A program made the translations under genes and the position numbers. This document shows, piece by piece, positions 12,247-24,651 of a stretch of 64,000 nt of DNA. The DNA comes from Balaenoptera acutorostrata. Taxonomy: Eukaryota; Chordata; Mammalia; Artiodactyla; Balaenopteridae. Location: contig NC_080067.1 of assembly GCF_949987535.1 (NCBI RefSeq), positions 79,199,985 through 79,263,984 of the forward strand, in the 5' to 3' direction. The first letter of the stretch is position 1, and every line of letters starts with the position of its first letter. The notes under the pieces were generated by a model. The model ran no database searches. It saw only the letters and a program-made list of their open reading frames with translations, and was not told the origin of the DNA.

Positions 12247-12400
12247 GCTCTTTACAAGCTTTATCTCAGTTTAATCCTCACAACTGCTTGGTGAGGTAGG
12301 TGCTGCTATCTCCATTTTCTAGATTTAAAAACGGACTCAGAGAGTTTGATAACTTGCCCAAGGTCACAGGGTATGGAGCAGAGCCAAAGTCAAGCTGCTG
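12247..12400 (-). repeat. MIR
   Basis: Diverged MIR in reverse: TTTATCTCAGTTTAATCCTCACAAC, GTGAGGTAGGTGCTGCTATC, TTGCCCAAGGTCACAGGG. Confidence 0.75.
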
Positions 12401-12629
12401 CTGCTAGCTTCTGTGCTGCTCTGCTGTGCTGGCTTCTCTGGGCAGCTCTGCCCCGCGGCTTGCTGTGCAGTGGAGTGAGCTCCTTCACTTCTCTGATCTC
12501 CTATTCATTTGTAGGTAACAAGGAGAGGCGCCCTGGGGAGGAACCCACCTCCCTGGTTCTGGGCTCAGAGCTCCACATGCATGTGAACAGAGCAGAGGAT
12601 GGTGGGACCATCACCTCCACTGATTCGCC

Positions 12630-13015
12630 TGTGCATTCATTCATTCATTCATTCATTCCATGCATGTCTACCAAGCACTCTCCCTAAGCTAGGCACTGTG
12701 CTACCTCTGGGATAACACAATAAGGCTCGGTCCCCATCTAACAAAGGGGGGAGGACACATCAACAGAGAAGTATAGTGAAATACTCTCTCCATTCAAGTA
12801 TCACCTCCTCAGAGAAGATGCGCCGGGCCATGAGACTAATAGCATCTCTTCATGACTGTTCTCTCTCCTGTCATTCTGATGTTTCTTCACATTAGTGAAA
12901 TCCCCTTAGTGTTTATAACTTCCATGAGGTCAGCAACCTCCCTTGTTCACCTCTGTATTTCCCAGGGCTTAGCCCAGAGTAAATCCTCATGCATGTTCAC
13001 TGTTTACTGAATTAT
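12630..13015. repeat. (CATT)n microsatellite and L2 fragments
   Basis: Five ATTC units at about 12636-12659 lead into an antisense L2-like stretch (TACCAAGCACTCTCCCTAAGCTAGGCACTGTGC). 12790-13010 resembles a sense L2 (CATCACCTCCTCAGAGAAG, GAGGTCAGCAACCTCCCTTG, CAGGGCTTAGCCCAGAGTA). Confidence 0.6.
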
Positions 13016-15430
13016 CTTAATGAATGAAAGTGTGGCCAGCACTGTGGTCGACATCTGTAGAGCCGAGCAGAGCCGGGGGAGGGGGGAATGATTTCAGGAG
13101 GAGGATAAGGTGGTGGAGAAATTATGTTGTGGGACAGTTTGGAAAAGGGAGGGAATGCACTTCTTTGGCAAGAGGTCACCAACACACTCAAGACCTTTTA
13201 AACCCAGAAGAGAGGTGTCTGGGGCTATGGAATGACAATCAGAGGGTCTGAGCTAGAGGGACCCCAGAGCTCATCTGAGCAAATACTTAACATCTCCAGC
13301 TTCTGTGCTTTGTGGAGAAAAAGACTCATGGCTTTAGATGTCACCTGTTTTAAAGAGACATGCTTTAAAAGATTGCATTCCCTTCAAACTAACAGTATAT
13401 TTCCTATAATTTGGCCTAATCAAATAATGACAAGATGAAGGCAAAGATGAGTACAAGAATGGTCATCCCCGCATTGTTGATAATGACAAAAAACTGGAAA
13501 AGCATTGTCCAACCATAGGGTAATGGTTAAATAATGATAGAGTCACGCGATGGAATAGTACGTACGCGTTAAAACATATGTGTAGCCCTGCGTATGTATA
13601 GCGCCAAAAGGGTACTCAAGAAGTGTATGTCATGAAGAACAGTGTTCCCAAACAGTATGTTCGATATTATTTTATTTTGACAATTTTATATTTATGTATG
13701 AGACAAAAATATATTGGTTATCTCTGGTTGGTGGGCCTACAAGTGATTTCCGTACTTTTTTATTTTTTTCTTAAAATTTCTGCAATAAATATAAATACTT
13801 GGATAATGAAAATGAAAAGAAAATAAAGCTAAATACACTCTAGGCTATACTCTGGAGGTAGGGTTTAGGCGATATGACCTGACAGGTGTGAGCTGAATAA
13901 AGGGAAAAGCATATGTGATCTCAGGGAGCAATATCCCCAGGGGAGGAACTTCAGTTCTCATCCATCCTCAGAGGAAACAAAATCCTCCCTGAACGTGGAA
14001 GGTATTGAAACCCAATCAACTAACTCTAATAAGCTTAGTGTTCATTCAGTACACTGAAGGCTTAGCCTGCCAGGTGCAGGGATCGTGGGGCTAGGATGCA
14101 AAATTGATTTCAGGACCACAGGGTCCCGGTCCAGTGTGGGGTAGAGGTCAACGGCTCCATCCCAGGACCCCAAGCAAGTGCCAGCCCGCTTCTAGGCACT
14201 GGGGTGTCTGATCCTCACACACACGGAGGGGTGGCAGAGCCTCCTCCCTGGGGACCCCTTTCCTGTCAATCCCACTCAGGGTGTTCTTCCATACACCTAA
14301 TTAAGCTTTGTGCCACTATTATTACAAATATAATATTTTCATTGTTTTCTGCTCATTGTAGAATCCTTGAAAGATATAACAATACATATGCTTGGAATAT
14401 ATCTGAATTATAAGGAAGAAAGTTATCACCGATAAACCCGTGCCCTGGAATATAACCACTCATTTTTCTAGTAGACTTCCTTCTCCACTTCAGTGCATAG
14501 ACATAGGCGTAAATGGCATCACCCTGTGGATTCCTGATCTCTTCATTTACCATCAAGCATGCAGTCTCCCCAGGTCCCTGGGAAAGCGCCTCACAGCCTC
14601 ACCCTGGGGCTCAGCTCCCCAGGCAGGGCTTGGCCGGTGCTGGTGGATCTCTGACTGGAACACCTGTAGAGACTCAGGTGCCTCTTCCCCTCGGTGTGTG
14701 CTGTCCTGAAACCCCACAAGGAAGCAGATTTCCTTGGCTGTGGACTAAACTCTCATGGAGAAGGGCACTTGGAGGGGAAGGACATCAAGTTGGGATTAAA
14801 ACTATGAAAGCCCCTATTACAGTATGTTTTTGTTTATTAACAAAATCAAGACAGCACCCTGCACAAAGGAACACCAATAACACTGCCATATCCTTTGTTT
14901 CACATGACAGGCACCACGCCATTTCCATTGTCCGGCTCTGGCTCTACACAAACTTCCCAAGGTCTCCCTCACAGGCCCAACAAGACCACTCCAGTTTTGC
15001 TTGGTTTTGCTGCTGGGTAATTCACACAGAGAAAGCTAGAGGTTCTGACTGGCTTCCAGAGCTTGACCGTTGCTGAGTCTCTGACTTGGGAGCAGGCTGT
15101 TCCCACCTCCTGACTTGGATGTTGGCCATTTGTGTGGCTCAGTCAGCTTGTGGGACCCTGGAGAGTCCCCATCTCTGTCCTCCGCATCCGGTCTCCTTGA
15201 GATAACCCATTGCTGCCAGGGTCCCCAGATGGGCCCCACCAGCCTAGTCTACACAGGCCCAGGAACCCACCCCCTTATCCCACTGAGCTGGCCCGAGGCC
15301 AGAGTCCACCTTCCTCAGCTTCCCACATTTCTCCCCAGGCTCTGTTATGCAAAGATGAAATCTCTCCTCCAGCCTCTGGTTTACCAGAAAGAAATGGGAT
15401 GAATTAAATGATGCCCCGGAAGTTCCTGAG
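13016..15430. other. Intergenic; L1M-like fossil and unassigned sequence
   Basis: About 13440-13830 resembles a diverged L1M 3' end (CATTGTTGATAATGACAAAAAACTGG, ATGGTTAAATAATGATAGAG). 14040-14230 has weak L2 resemblance. A 187-codon open frame at 14513-15076 has no recognisable domain and spans AT-rich and GC-rich parts without codon structure. I regard it as chance. Confidence 0.5.
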
Positions 15431-15432
15431 GC

Positions 15433-16310
15433 AGCTGAGATGTGGTGGAAAGAGTACACATTGTGCAGCTGGGAGATGTGGATTCAGGTTCTACCTCTGC
15501 CACTTCCTAGCTGAGTGATAGGTTTCAAAACCTCTCTGTGAGAGGCAGAATAATGGTCCCCAAGGATGCCCGTGCCATGATCTCCAGAACTGTGAAGGTT
15601 GTACATTACATGACCATGGCAAAGGTGACTTTGCAGATGTGACGAAGTTTCCAGACCTAGAGATGGGGAGATTGTCTTGGATTATCCCTGTGGGCCCAGT
15701 CTAGTCACATGGGCCCTCAACAGCAGAGAGCTTTCTCTGGCTCAAGGCAGAAGAGAGATTAGTCACAAGAGGAGCTCTGAGAGACTCAAAACATGAAAGG
15801 AACTCAACCACCACTGGCTTTGAAGATGGCGGAAGGGAGCTACAAGCTGAGGAGTGCAGGCAGTCTCTAGAAGCTGAGAAGGGCTCCCCGCTGACAGCCA
15901 ACTGGTACCTCATCCTACCCTGCATGGAATTCAGTTCTGCCAACAACCTGCATGAGCTTGGACGCAGATTCATCTTCAGACCTCCAGAAAGGAATGCAGC
16001 CCTGCCGACACCTTGATTTCGATGTCACGAAACCCAAAGCAGAGGACCAGCTGAGCCATGCCGTGCCTGGCTGTGTCCGCACTTCTGACCTACAGAATGG
16101 TGAGATGATGCGTTTGTGTGTTATTAAGCTGCTCAATTTGTGTTGATTTGTCACAGCAAGAACAGAAAATGGATATTCTCTTTGAGCCTTGATTTTCTCA
16201 GCTGTAAAACGGAGACAATGCTTATGGTAAGCATCTTGCCGACTTGCTGTAGCAACTAAATGAAATCAGAAGTACGTAGGTACTGTGTAAACTGGAGAGT
16301 ACTCTACAAC
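15433..16310 (+). repeat. MIR split by an MLT1-like LTR
   Basis: 15433-15541 is the 5' half of a MIR (GGATTCAGGTTCTACCTCTGCCACTTCCTAGCTG). 16160-16310 continues the same MIR (TGAGCCTTGATTTTCTCAGCTGTAAAACGGAG). The intervening 15542-16158 is the LTR listed separately. Confidence 0.75.
15542..16158 (+). mobile_element. MaLR/MLT1-like solo LTR inserted in a MIR
   Basis: AGAGGCAGAATAATGGTCCCCAAGGATG at the left, GTGACTTTGCAGATGTGACG, GGGGAGATTGTCTTGGATTATCC, CAGCCCTGCCGACACCTTGATTTC and a GTGTTATTAAGCTGCTCAATTTG-like right end mark an old mammalian LTR. The exact subfamily is not certain. Confidence 0.65.
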
Positions 16311-19300
16311 AGAAGGCTGGAAGTTATTCTATCACTGAGTATTCCGCCCTTTAGGAGCCACAAGCTAATGCCTCAGCCCAGAGAGGCAAAGAGAGGAAAA
16401 CTCAGCCCACCACTTGGTATCGACCCGAATTCCAGGTACATCCAAGACTAGTGGTGAAGGGCTTTGATTCCTGGACGCTAGGCCGAGGTGGGCCCCCTCC
16501 TTTGTGACTGTGGAAGGGAAGGGCCCAGGTCAGAGGCAATGAGGAGCCATTCCTGGCTGCCCTTCAATCAGTCTGGAAAAGCCACGCTGCTGATAGGCAC
16601 ACCGGAGGTGAGGTGAGGCGAGGCAGGTAAGGTGAGGAGATGGAACATCACGAAGGGTACTTCTCCCAGCCCTTCCCTTCTCTTCCTGCTTCAGTTCAGC
16701 AAGTCAGGCCCTACTGTGCCTGAGGAGGCAAAGACAGAGATTCCAGGGAAATGGGAGCCCCTCCCTGCCACCCAGGGCACCGTGCTTCTGGCTCCACTCC
16801 TGCTCTCTCTGCAGTCAGGGGCCCCCTCGCATCCCCCGGGCATCTGAGAGGTGTCCGCCGCCCCTGGCATCCCCCCTTCGCACCCTTTCCCTCCCTCTCG
16901 GCTTGCCTGGTCCTGGTTGAAGCTGGGGGTGTGGGTGGGGCATGGGGTGACCCCTGAGCTGCTTGGAGCCTGGAGGGGGCAGTCCCCAAGCTGCGAGCAC
17001 AGAGAGGAGTGTTGGCGACTTTGTTGCTCAGCCTCCTGCGGAGGAGAGAATAGCCTCAAATGTGGGAACTGTATTCTTCCAAGGCAGGTGGGGGATGATG
17101 AACCCTCTTCCCAGATCCTGTGGGAAGATAAGGCCACAGTGGTTGAGAGACAAAGTAGTCAGGGATTCCACTGCCTGTTCCCACTACCCCCCAATGGACA
17201 ATTCCACCCCCAGGGAGGCACCTCATCAACCCTCTCCCCGATACATATATAGCAGCCAAGTTAGAAGGGCCCTTTGAGGCCTTCTGGCCCAAACTCCTTG
17301 TCATACACTTAGGAAACTGAGACCCAGAGAGAGGGATCCTTCCATTACACAGGCCATTGCTATGAAGTCAGTGATGAGGCCTCAGACCTTATCCCTCTCC
17401 AAAGTTCACACACTATGCATTCAATGAGCTGTACCAAAAAGCAAGGTCAAGTCTGAAATGCCCCCCACCTCCACCCACTACTGGCCTTATCACCTTATAT
17501 TAACTTGCAGCTTTTATATTCTAGACAGAGATCAGGCCATCCTGTTTACTCTTAGCCGGAAGGGCTTATCGCAGTGGTTACCACATTTTCCCAAGATTAA
17601 ATAAAAACAGTCACACTTCCAGATATTCACTCATTTATTTATTATTTATACCACACCTACTTCTAAAACATATTTGAGATGGCTCACAATAAAAGCCACA
17701 CATACTACAGAACTATTCAAAAGTGAATAAATGTTCAGACAGTCAAACCTTTCAAGATTTTCAGACTGTGAGACTGATTTTGTTTTTTAAGAACAAAAGA
17801 GGTATTTGACCTCAGGTACTTGAGAGTCAGGTCCTGAGTGTGAATATTTTAAAGTGTCCGGTTAATTTGAGTAGTTAATTGGAGCATCTGATAGAGTGTA
17901 GGGACCAGGGGTAGGAAAGGACAGGTATCAGCAGGCCAAGAGTGAGCGTAGGAATGAAAGGTTCATTTTTTTCCTACCCTCTTGCTTCCCTCTCAAATGC
18001 TGAGGTGTGATGATGTGATACCTGGAGCTACGGCCACTATCTTGTGGCCATGAGGCAAAACACACCCAAAATGCTGAGGGTGATGGAAGAGAAAGGGCCT
18101 AGGTCCTTGATGACAGAGGTGAACTGCTGAACCAACCCTGAAGAGTGCACCATCAGTTGTCTGAGAGATAATGAAATGTTTCTATTGTTTAAGTCACTGT
18201 TAATCAGGTATTCTGTTACTTGCAGCTGAATGCATTCAAACTGATAAAATGGAAGCTCATTGTGGGATGGGATACAGTAGAAGCACAAAGGATGGCTGAC
18301 GTGTTTTATCCAGATGGATCATAAAAAGCTTCTCAGAAAACAACCCTGAGGAGGGTCTTGAAGGATGAAGAGGAGTTTTCTAGGCAGGCAGGGGAAGGAA
18401 GGGCATGCCAGGCAGTGGAATAGCATGTGAAAAGGCATGGAGGCAAGAAGGAGGATGCAGGTTAGAGGGGCCACTCACAGATTGCTGAGAGGTGAGAAGG
18501 CATCTGGTGGAACATGAGCAGAACACAAGGGACCAGGAGTCAGAATAAGAAGTCTGGACCTGGCTGAGTGGGCAGTAGGGAGCCAGTGAGGGGATTTAAG
18601 CAAGGGGCTAGAAGTGGGAGCAGGAGCAAGTCAAGCTGGTTACAAGATATCCAGGTGATTGGGCTCCGTGAGGCCGGGTGAATGTTGAGGATGGTCGAAG
18701 GGACCCAGACCACTGAGAGGGAGCCAGAATCAGTGTCAAGGTTTTTTGCCAAAGAATTTCTCACCTTTGTTTCGGACCTTCTCGAGGGACTCTGTTTTGT
18801 AGGAACCAATCACCCTGAGGCTGGGAGCAGTCAATCACACAGAAAATCAGCAGCTGCTGGAGAAAGCCTGACAAAGATCAGGAACCCTCAAAAAGAACCT
18901 GCCGTGTGCTAGCACTTCAGAGCATCTGGCCAGACCCTTCATGACACAAATGAGGAAACTGAGCCCTGAGCAGGGATGTGGGCTGAGCAGACCACACAGC
19001 TACCTGGAAGCAGAGCAGGCCTGGTCCTTGGATTACCACTCAGCCTCAGCACCCCTCAGCTCCTCTCCTAGCGACACATGGCTGCGGATCAAAAGAGAAC
19101 AAACGAGAAACCCGGGCCCAACAGGATGACACAGCAAACAGAGAAGACGGATCAACAACGTTTGAAGCATATTAATAGGGCCTGTCCCCCAGCGTGAGGA
19201 AGTTAAAGATAAAATTCCTTCAGCTCACACTGATTACTTTTAATACCCTTTCAGAATTCCTAAGAAACTAAACTTTTATTCAAAAAACTACAAACAAGCT

Positions 19301-19824
19301 TTGAACTTGTTTGAAGATAAAAGAAGTATGTTATGGCCCAAGGCTGGCGAGGGGAAGGCTTACAGGTATTTTGAAACAAACTTTGGAGAGTTCATGACAG
19401 TTTGAAAGGCATTTTGCTAGTAGACGGCAGATGTGTCTGTCACCGCCCAGCTGAGACAACACACAACGGCCTGAGTCTTCGAAACTTCTCATGACATAGT
19501 CCCAGTGCGCAGAACTACCCAGAGCGCCTGGGCTTAAACCCCAGTTTCGTTTACCAGCTGTGGGCAAGTCACCTAAGCTTTCTTGTTTTGGTCTCCTCAT
19601 CTGTAATGAGGGATGATAGTCATAGTCACCAGCTGATAGAGCTGCTGTGAAGACTTATTGAGTTAGCGTGAATGACGAAGAGTGGCGGTTGTACTTTGTT
19701 GCTGTTAGCTATCTTTATGAGTTCCAAAATCTGGGTGAGGAGAAATAGCCCAGCTGCAGCCAGCCTGACTGGGCCTCCTTAGTCACTGACCACTCACCTG
19801 CAGGTAGCGGGGATAGGCTCCTGC
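16311..19824. other. Intergenic; GC-rich patch, L2/MIR pieces, unassigned sequence
   Basis: 16590-16640 is a short GGTGAGGCGAGGC-type G-rich repeat. 16640-17250 is GC-rich with overlapping open frames of 133-148 codons on both strands, none with a recognised domain. Further pieces: MIR-like 17280-17400, L2-like antisense 18340-18480, MIR-like 18910-18990, and a clearer MIR (+) at 19520-19690 (GTGGGCAAGTCACCTAAG). Nothing supports a gene. Confidence 0.5.
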
Positions 19825-20325
19825 TATTAAGTGTGGTCCCTGGACCAGTGGTAACCATTATCTGGGAGACGGTTAGGAAGGCTGAATCTGAGGCCCCACC
19901 CCAAACCTACTGAGGCAGAATCTTTTTTTTTTTTTTTTTTTTTAAAGTTACCTTACTTTAAATTATTAGCACCTTTAATTACTGTTTATTTATTTATTTG
20001 TTTGGCTGTGTTGGGTCTTCGTTTCTGTGTGAGGGCTTTCTCCAGTTGCGGCAAGCGGGGGCCACTCTTCATCGCAGTGCGTGGGCCTCTCACTATCATG
20101 GCCTCTCTTGTTGCAGATCACAGGCTCCAGACGCGCAGGCTCAGTAGTTGTGGCTCACGGGCCCAGTTGCTCCGCGGCATGTGGGATCTTCCCAGACCAG
20201 GGCTCGAACCCGTGTTGCCTGCATTAGCAGGCAGATTCTCAACCACTGCGCCACCAGGGAAGCCCCTGAGGCAGAATCTTCATTCTAACAAGATCCCCAG
20301 GGCATTCAGGTGAGCGCTGGGATTG
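19825..20325 (+). mobile_element. MER5A-like hAT-Charlie fossil, split by a SINE
   Basis: Left part 19825-19924 (GTGTGGTCCCTGGACCAGTGG, GGCCCCACCCCAAACCTACTG) and right part 20281-20325 (CATTCTAACAAGATCCCCAGG) form one MER5A-like non-autonomous DNA transposon. The SINE at 19925-20265 splits it. Confidence 0.7.
19925..20265 (-). mobile_element. CHR-type SINE with a ~43-bp apparent 3' transduction
   Basis: SINE in reverse (ACCAGGGAAGCC end at the right). 15-base TSD CTGAGGCAGAATCTT at 19910-19924 and 20266-20280. Between the terminal T-run (19925-19942) and the normal AAATAAATAAA-type SINE tail (from about 19986) lie some 43 bases of non-SINE sequence. This fits read-through of the source SINE to a downstream A-run. 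Confidence 0.9.
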
Positions 20326-20868
20326 GTCACTGAAATGAACACTAAAGGCATCCCCAAGTGGAGGGGCCTCGGCCCCTTTGTAGCCAGGCCCCCGCTGGCC
20401 CTCCTGGTCCTGAGACCAGGGCTTCTGGAGCTGCTGTGTTGTCTCCCTCCGGCTCCCTGGAGATGCCTGGCCCCAGGGCCTGTTCATCCTGACTCTGGCT
20501 TTCTGCAAATATTGAGGTCACTTCCATTTCCCTTTCTCTGGTTTGGGTCCAACAGGTGGGGGCATGTGGGAGACACTGACCTTGTCTTGAGTTTACCTGG
20601 AGCAGGGAATTGGTGATGCATCGGCTGTGGAGCCGCTAGCTTTGCCCTGCGGGGATCGTATACAAATTCCTGTGGCATGTAGAGCTTGAGGCAACTTTCC
20701 CAATAACCAGCCAAAGGTCAGTGCACCCTGCCACTGAGACAGTCATGGGGCTGGCTGTGGGGATGACTAATGCCAAGAACTTGGGGTCAACTAAAAACCC
20801 TCAGCAAAGCAGAGAAGGAACCATTCATCCATTAATCCTCTCCAGTAACATTTTTTATAGACTGTATT
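20326..20868. other. Intergenic, unassigned
   Basis: GC-rich to about 20640, then mixed. Short overlapping open frames only. No gene recognised. Confidence 0.5.
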
Positions 20869-21071
20869 CTTTTTCCTTTTTTAAAAAAATGTTTATTGGA
20901 TTATAGCTGATTTACAATGTTGTGTTAGTTTCAGGTGTACAGTAAAGTGAATCAGTTATACATATACATATACATATATCCACTCTTTTTTAGATTCCTT
21001 TCCCATATAGATCATTACAGAGTATTGAGTAGAGTTCCCTGTGCTATACAGTAGGTCCTTATTAATTATCC

Positions 21072-21379
21072 TTTTTTTAAAAATTAATTAATTAATTAAT
21101 TAATTTGTTTATTTATGGCTGTGCTGGGTCTTCGTTTCTGTGCGAGGGCTTTCTCTAGCTGTGGCAAGCGGGCGCCACTCTTCATCGCGGTGCGCGGGCC
21201 TTCTCACTATCGCGGCCTCTCTTGTTGCGGAGCACAGGCTCCAGACACGCAGGTTCAGTAGTTGTGGCTCACGGGCCTAGTTGCTCCGCGGCATGTGGGA
21301 TCTTCCCAGACCAGGGCTCGAACCCGTGTCCCCTGCATTGGCAGGCAGATTCTCAACCACTGTGCCACCAGGGAAGCCC
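21072..21379 (-). mobile_element. CHR-type SINE inside the L1
   Basis: Full-length in reverse: (ATTA)n then TTTATTTATGGCTGTG, ending ACCAGGGAAGCC. TSD TAATTATCC at 21063-21071 and 21380-21388, made of L1 sequence, so the SINE is younger than the L1. Confidence 0.93.
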
Positions 21380-21886
21380 TAATTATCCATTTTATATATA
21401 GTAGTATGTAAATGTCAATCCCAATCTCCCAATTTATCCCTCCCCCCTCTTTCCCACCTGGAAACCATGTTTGTTTTCTACATCTGTGACTCTATTTCTG
21501 TTTTGTAAATAAGTTCATTTGTGTCATTTTTTTAGATTCCACATATAAGCAATATCATATGATATTTGTCTTTGTCTGACGTACTTCACTCGGTATGACA
21601 ATCTCTAGGTCCATCCATGTTGCTGCAAATGGCATTATTTCATCCTTTTTTATGGCTGAGTAACATTCCATTGCACATATATACCACATCTTCTTTATCC
21701 ACTCTTCTGTCGATGGACATTTAGGTTGCTTCCATGTCTTGGCTATTGTATAAAGTGCTGCAATGAACACTGGGGTGCATGTATCTTTTCGAATTATAGT
21801 CTTTCCGGATATAAGCCCAGGAATGGGATTGCTGGATCATATGGTAATTCTATATTTAGTTTTTTAAGGAACCTCCATACTGTTCT

Positions 21887-22348
21887 TCATAATGGTTGTA
21901 TCAATTTACATTCCCACCAACAGTGCAGGAGGGTCCCCTTTTCTCCACACCCTCTCCAGCATTTATTGTTTGTAGATTTTTTGATGATGGCCATTCTGAC
22001 CTGTGTGATGTGATACCTCATTGTAGTTTTGATTTGCATTTCTCTAATAATTTGCGATGTTGAGCATCTTTTCATGTGCTTTTTGGCCATCTGTGTGTCT
22101 TCTTTGGAGAAATGTCTGTTTAGATCTTCTGCGCATTTTTTGATTGGGTTGTTTGGGTTTTTTTTGATATTGAGCTGAATGAGCTGTTTGTATACTTTGG
22201 AGATTAATCCCTTGTTGGTTGCTTTGATTGCAAATATTTTCTCCCATTGTGAGGGTTGTCTTTTCATTTTGTTTATGGTTTCCTTTGCTGTGAAAAAGCT
22301 TTTAAGTTTAATTAGGTCCCATTTGTTTATTTTTGTTTTTATTTTCAT
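21887..22348 (-). pseudogene. L1 ORF2 C-terminal remnant (154 codons)
   Basis: Open frame encoding the C-terminal part of the L1 reverse-transcriptase polyprotein, with the familiar [25 protein letters not shown] segment and the [17 protein letters not shown] cysteine-rich motif. The reverse-transcriptase and endonuclease parts are absent because the element is 5'-truncated. It is dead. Confidence 0.9.
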
Positions 22349-22735
22349 TACTCTAGGAAGTGGATCAAAAAAGATATTGCTGCGATTTATGTCAGAAAGT
22401 GTTCTGCCTGTTGTCCTCTAAGAGTTTTATAGTATCCGGCCTTACATTTAGGTCTTTATCATAGACTGTATTTTACTTAACTGGCGCAAATGGTTCCACT
22501 TGCTTTAGAAGTCAGAAAAGCTTTGCTGTTGCTACTAAATATTTGAATGACCTCAAGGAGGTCACTTTCCATGTCTGGGCTCATATGGGATTAGATGTAA
22601 AATGAGGGAAGTTCTCTAAGATCCCTTCTCTCCGTTCAGGAGTAAGGGTAGATATGCCTGAATTCGTAAATGGAGGTCAAGTTAAGAAGGACTTGGAAGG
22701 TCAAGCTGTGAAATTCAGACTTGATGCTCTAACCT

Positions 22736-23045
22736 GCACTGTCCAACATGGCAACCATTAGCCACATGTGGCTCTGAACATTTGAAATGTGGCTACTCTG
22801 AACTGAGATATGCTGCAAGTATAAAATACATACCAGATTTTGAGACTTCATATGAAAAAAAATGTAAAATAGCTCATTGATATTATGTTGATTACATGTT
22901 GAAATTATAATATTTTGGATATGTTGGGTAAAATAACATACTTTATTAAAATTCATTTCACCTGTTCCTTTTTAAATTTTAAATGTGGCTACTAGAAGAT
23001 TTTAAATTACACATGTGAATTGCATTATACTTCTACTGAACAACA
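22736..23045 (-). mobile_element. hAT-Charlie-type non-autonomous DNA transposon fossil
   Basis: TGTCCAACATGGCAACCATTAGCCACATGTGGCT at the left and AATGTGGCTACTAGAAGATTTTAAATTACACATGTG toward the right are matching ends of an old MER-type element of about 300 bases. The exact family name is tentative. Confidence 0.6.
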
Positions 23046-24651
23046 AACACTTCTCAAAGTGAGGAAGGATGGAAGTACAGATTAGTTTATCTTTGAATAG
23101 TGCCCTGTGGGAATCACTTCCAAATTTAACCATCAAGGAAAGAATCCAGTGGGAACAATATGAGGAATAATTCTACAGATATTCTAATGGAAGTTCCAGA
23201 TTTTGCCTGTACTTGCACGAAACGTCAGAGTTTGAACCTAAATTATTTTTCTGTCTTTGGGGCACCACTTGGTGCTTGCGTTAAAGCCAGCTGGTTGAGA
23301 ACCAGGGCTAGGTCTCTGGAGTGTGAGGATAATTCTTCAGGTCCTATTTTAATGACATGGCTGAGAGGTAAATACAGATCTAGAAAAAACAGATGTGTTA
23401 ATGCTGGGAATGGTATTGCAATATATTTTCCTGATACAACAAATTCTTTCCATGGCATTGAAGGAAATGCTTTGTGGTTTAGATAAAAACTGGAAGAGTG
23501 GCAAAATGAGAGCAGAGGCTCATAGGAAGGAAGCTACCAACCCATGCCTCTGTGGATCAACTTCCTCTGATGAAATTCCCTGCGGAAGCCCCGCCATCGT
23601 TTGCTGTCATTTGCCGTGTGGATTTTGAGAAATTGGAGCTTTCTCTTCTTGATGTCCTGGCTGGCTCCCTGTCAGCTGCCACCATGGAAGACCTTCTCCC
23701 TGGCACATGTCCGACCCTTGGTCTATCCGGGGCCTGCCTGGGCTGGGAACCAAGGTAGCAGTTAGAGTGAGGGCTGCAAGGGTAAGAGAGGGAAAACGCT
23801 TGCTTGAGCTTTGGCTCTGGGCCTCCCTTGCCCCAGCTGAAGCCCATGCCAAGCTACAGTCCAGCAGATCCAGAGTGGCCCCCACTCCCAGCTTCTGCTG
23901 ATCCTACCCAATTCTCTGGGCCCTTGACTGTGAGAATGGGACAATGTGGAGAATGATGCTGTCCCCACTGGGGGCCATAGGGCACTAGGACTGCATGGCC
24001 TGTGCTCTTTGGGCCAGAGTTGCTTGGGACATTTACAATAAGCCTAGTTTTCCCTCAGTGTTTTGGAGAGAAACCAAATTTCCTTGACCTAAGCTCTCAT
24101 TACACAAACAAACAACTCCTCAAAAGTCCTAGAATAAAAGGGACATGGTGACTATAGTTTTGGAATAAAAAATTCAGACATAGGATCAGATAAGAAGGGG
24201 CTTATTTATGGTGTGAATGGGGCTGTCTCTGCTCATTCCACGGAGTTCATTTGTTCCAGCCTCTACAGGGCACCACTCTCCATCCACCCCCAGCCACTGA
24301 GTGCTGAGCTTTTTATTAAAGGCTCCAGAGGAGGGGACTCCTGGCTCCACAGTCCCAGCAGGCACTTTGGATTCTGGTCCTTCCATGGAGAAGCACCCCC
24401 TGGAGTCCTGGGCTTTCTCAACTGGCCTGGCCCTAATTGTCTCAGCCATCAGGATTGAAGCCAGCCTTAGTCATGCCTTTCTTCTTCTTCTTTTTTTTTT
24501 CCTTACTTGACATTTCTAAGTGTGATGATGAACAAAATAGACAATTTAAGAATGGACCAATAATTTGGAGGAATTTCTCTTAGAAGCTCAACCTGTTCAG
24601 AGTAAGAGTTCTTAGTTTCAATGCTGCTGAGTTGGGGTTATAGTGAGTTTT
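23046..24651. other. Intergenic, unassigned
   Basis: No repeat or gene that I can name. Open frames of up to 108 codons (23160-23486) and a cluster near 23550-23960 on both strands show no conserved motif. T-rich run near 24489-24500. Confidence 0.5.

Larger units (their letters stand above)
20869..22460 (-). mobile_element. 5'-truncated L1 (ORF2 C-terminal part and 3'UTR), antisense
   Basis: About 1.3 kb of L1 plus a SINE. The 3' end at left (TTGTGTTAGTTTCAGGTGTACAG) is followed by 3'UTR and ORF2. 12-base TSD ATAGACTGTATT at 20857-20868 and 22461-22472. The ORF2 part is still partly open on the minus strand. Confidence 0.93.

Noticed and set aside
14513..15076. 187-codon open frame on the plus strand
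   Set aside because: No domain or motif is recognised, codon composition shifts along the frame, and there is no promoter or splice context. Likely chance.
21887..22348. Active LINE-1 open reading frame
   Set aside because: Only the C-terminal part of ORF2 is present. The element is 5'-truncated and split by a SINE, so it cannot be autonomous.
23160..23486. 108-codon open frame as a small gene
   Set aside because: No recognisable motif and no supporting context. Length is within chance expectation for 64 kb read in six frames.
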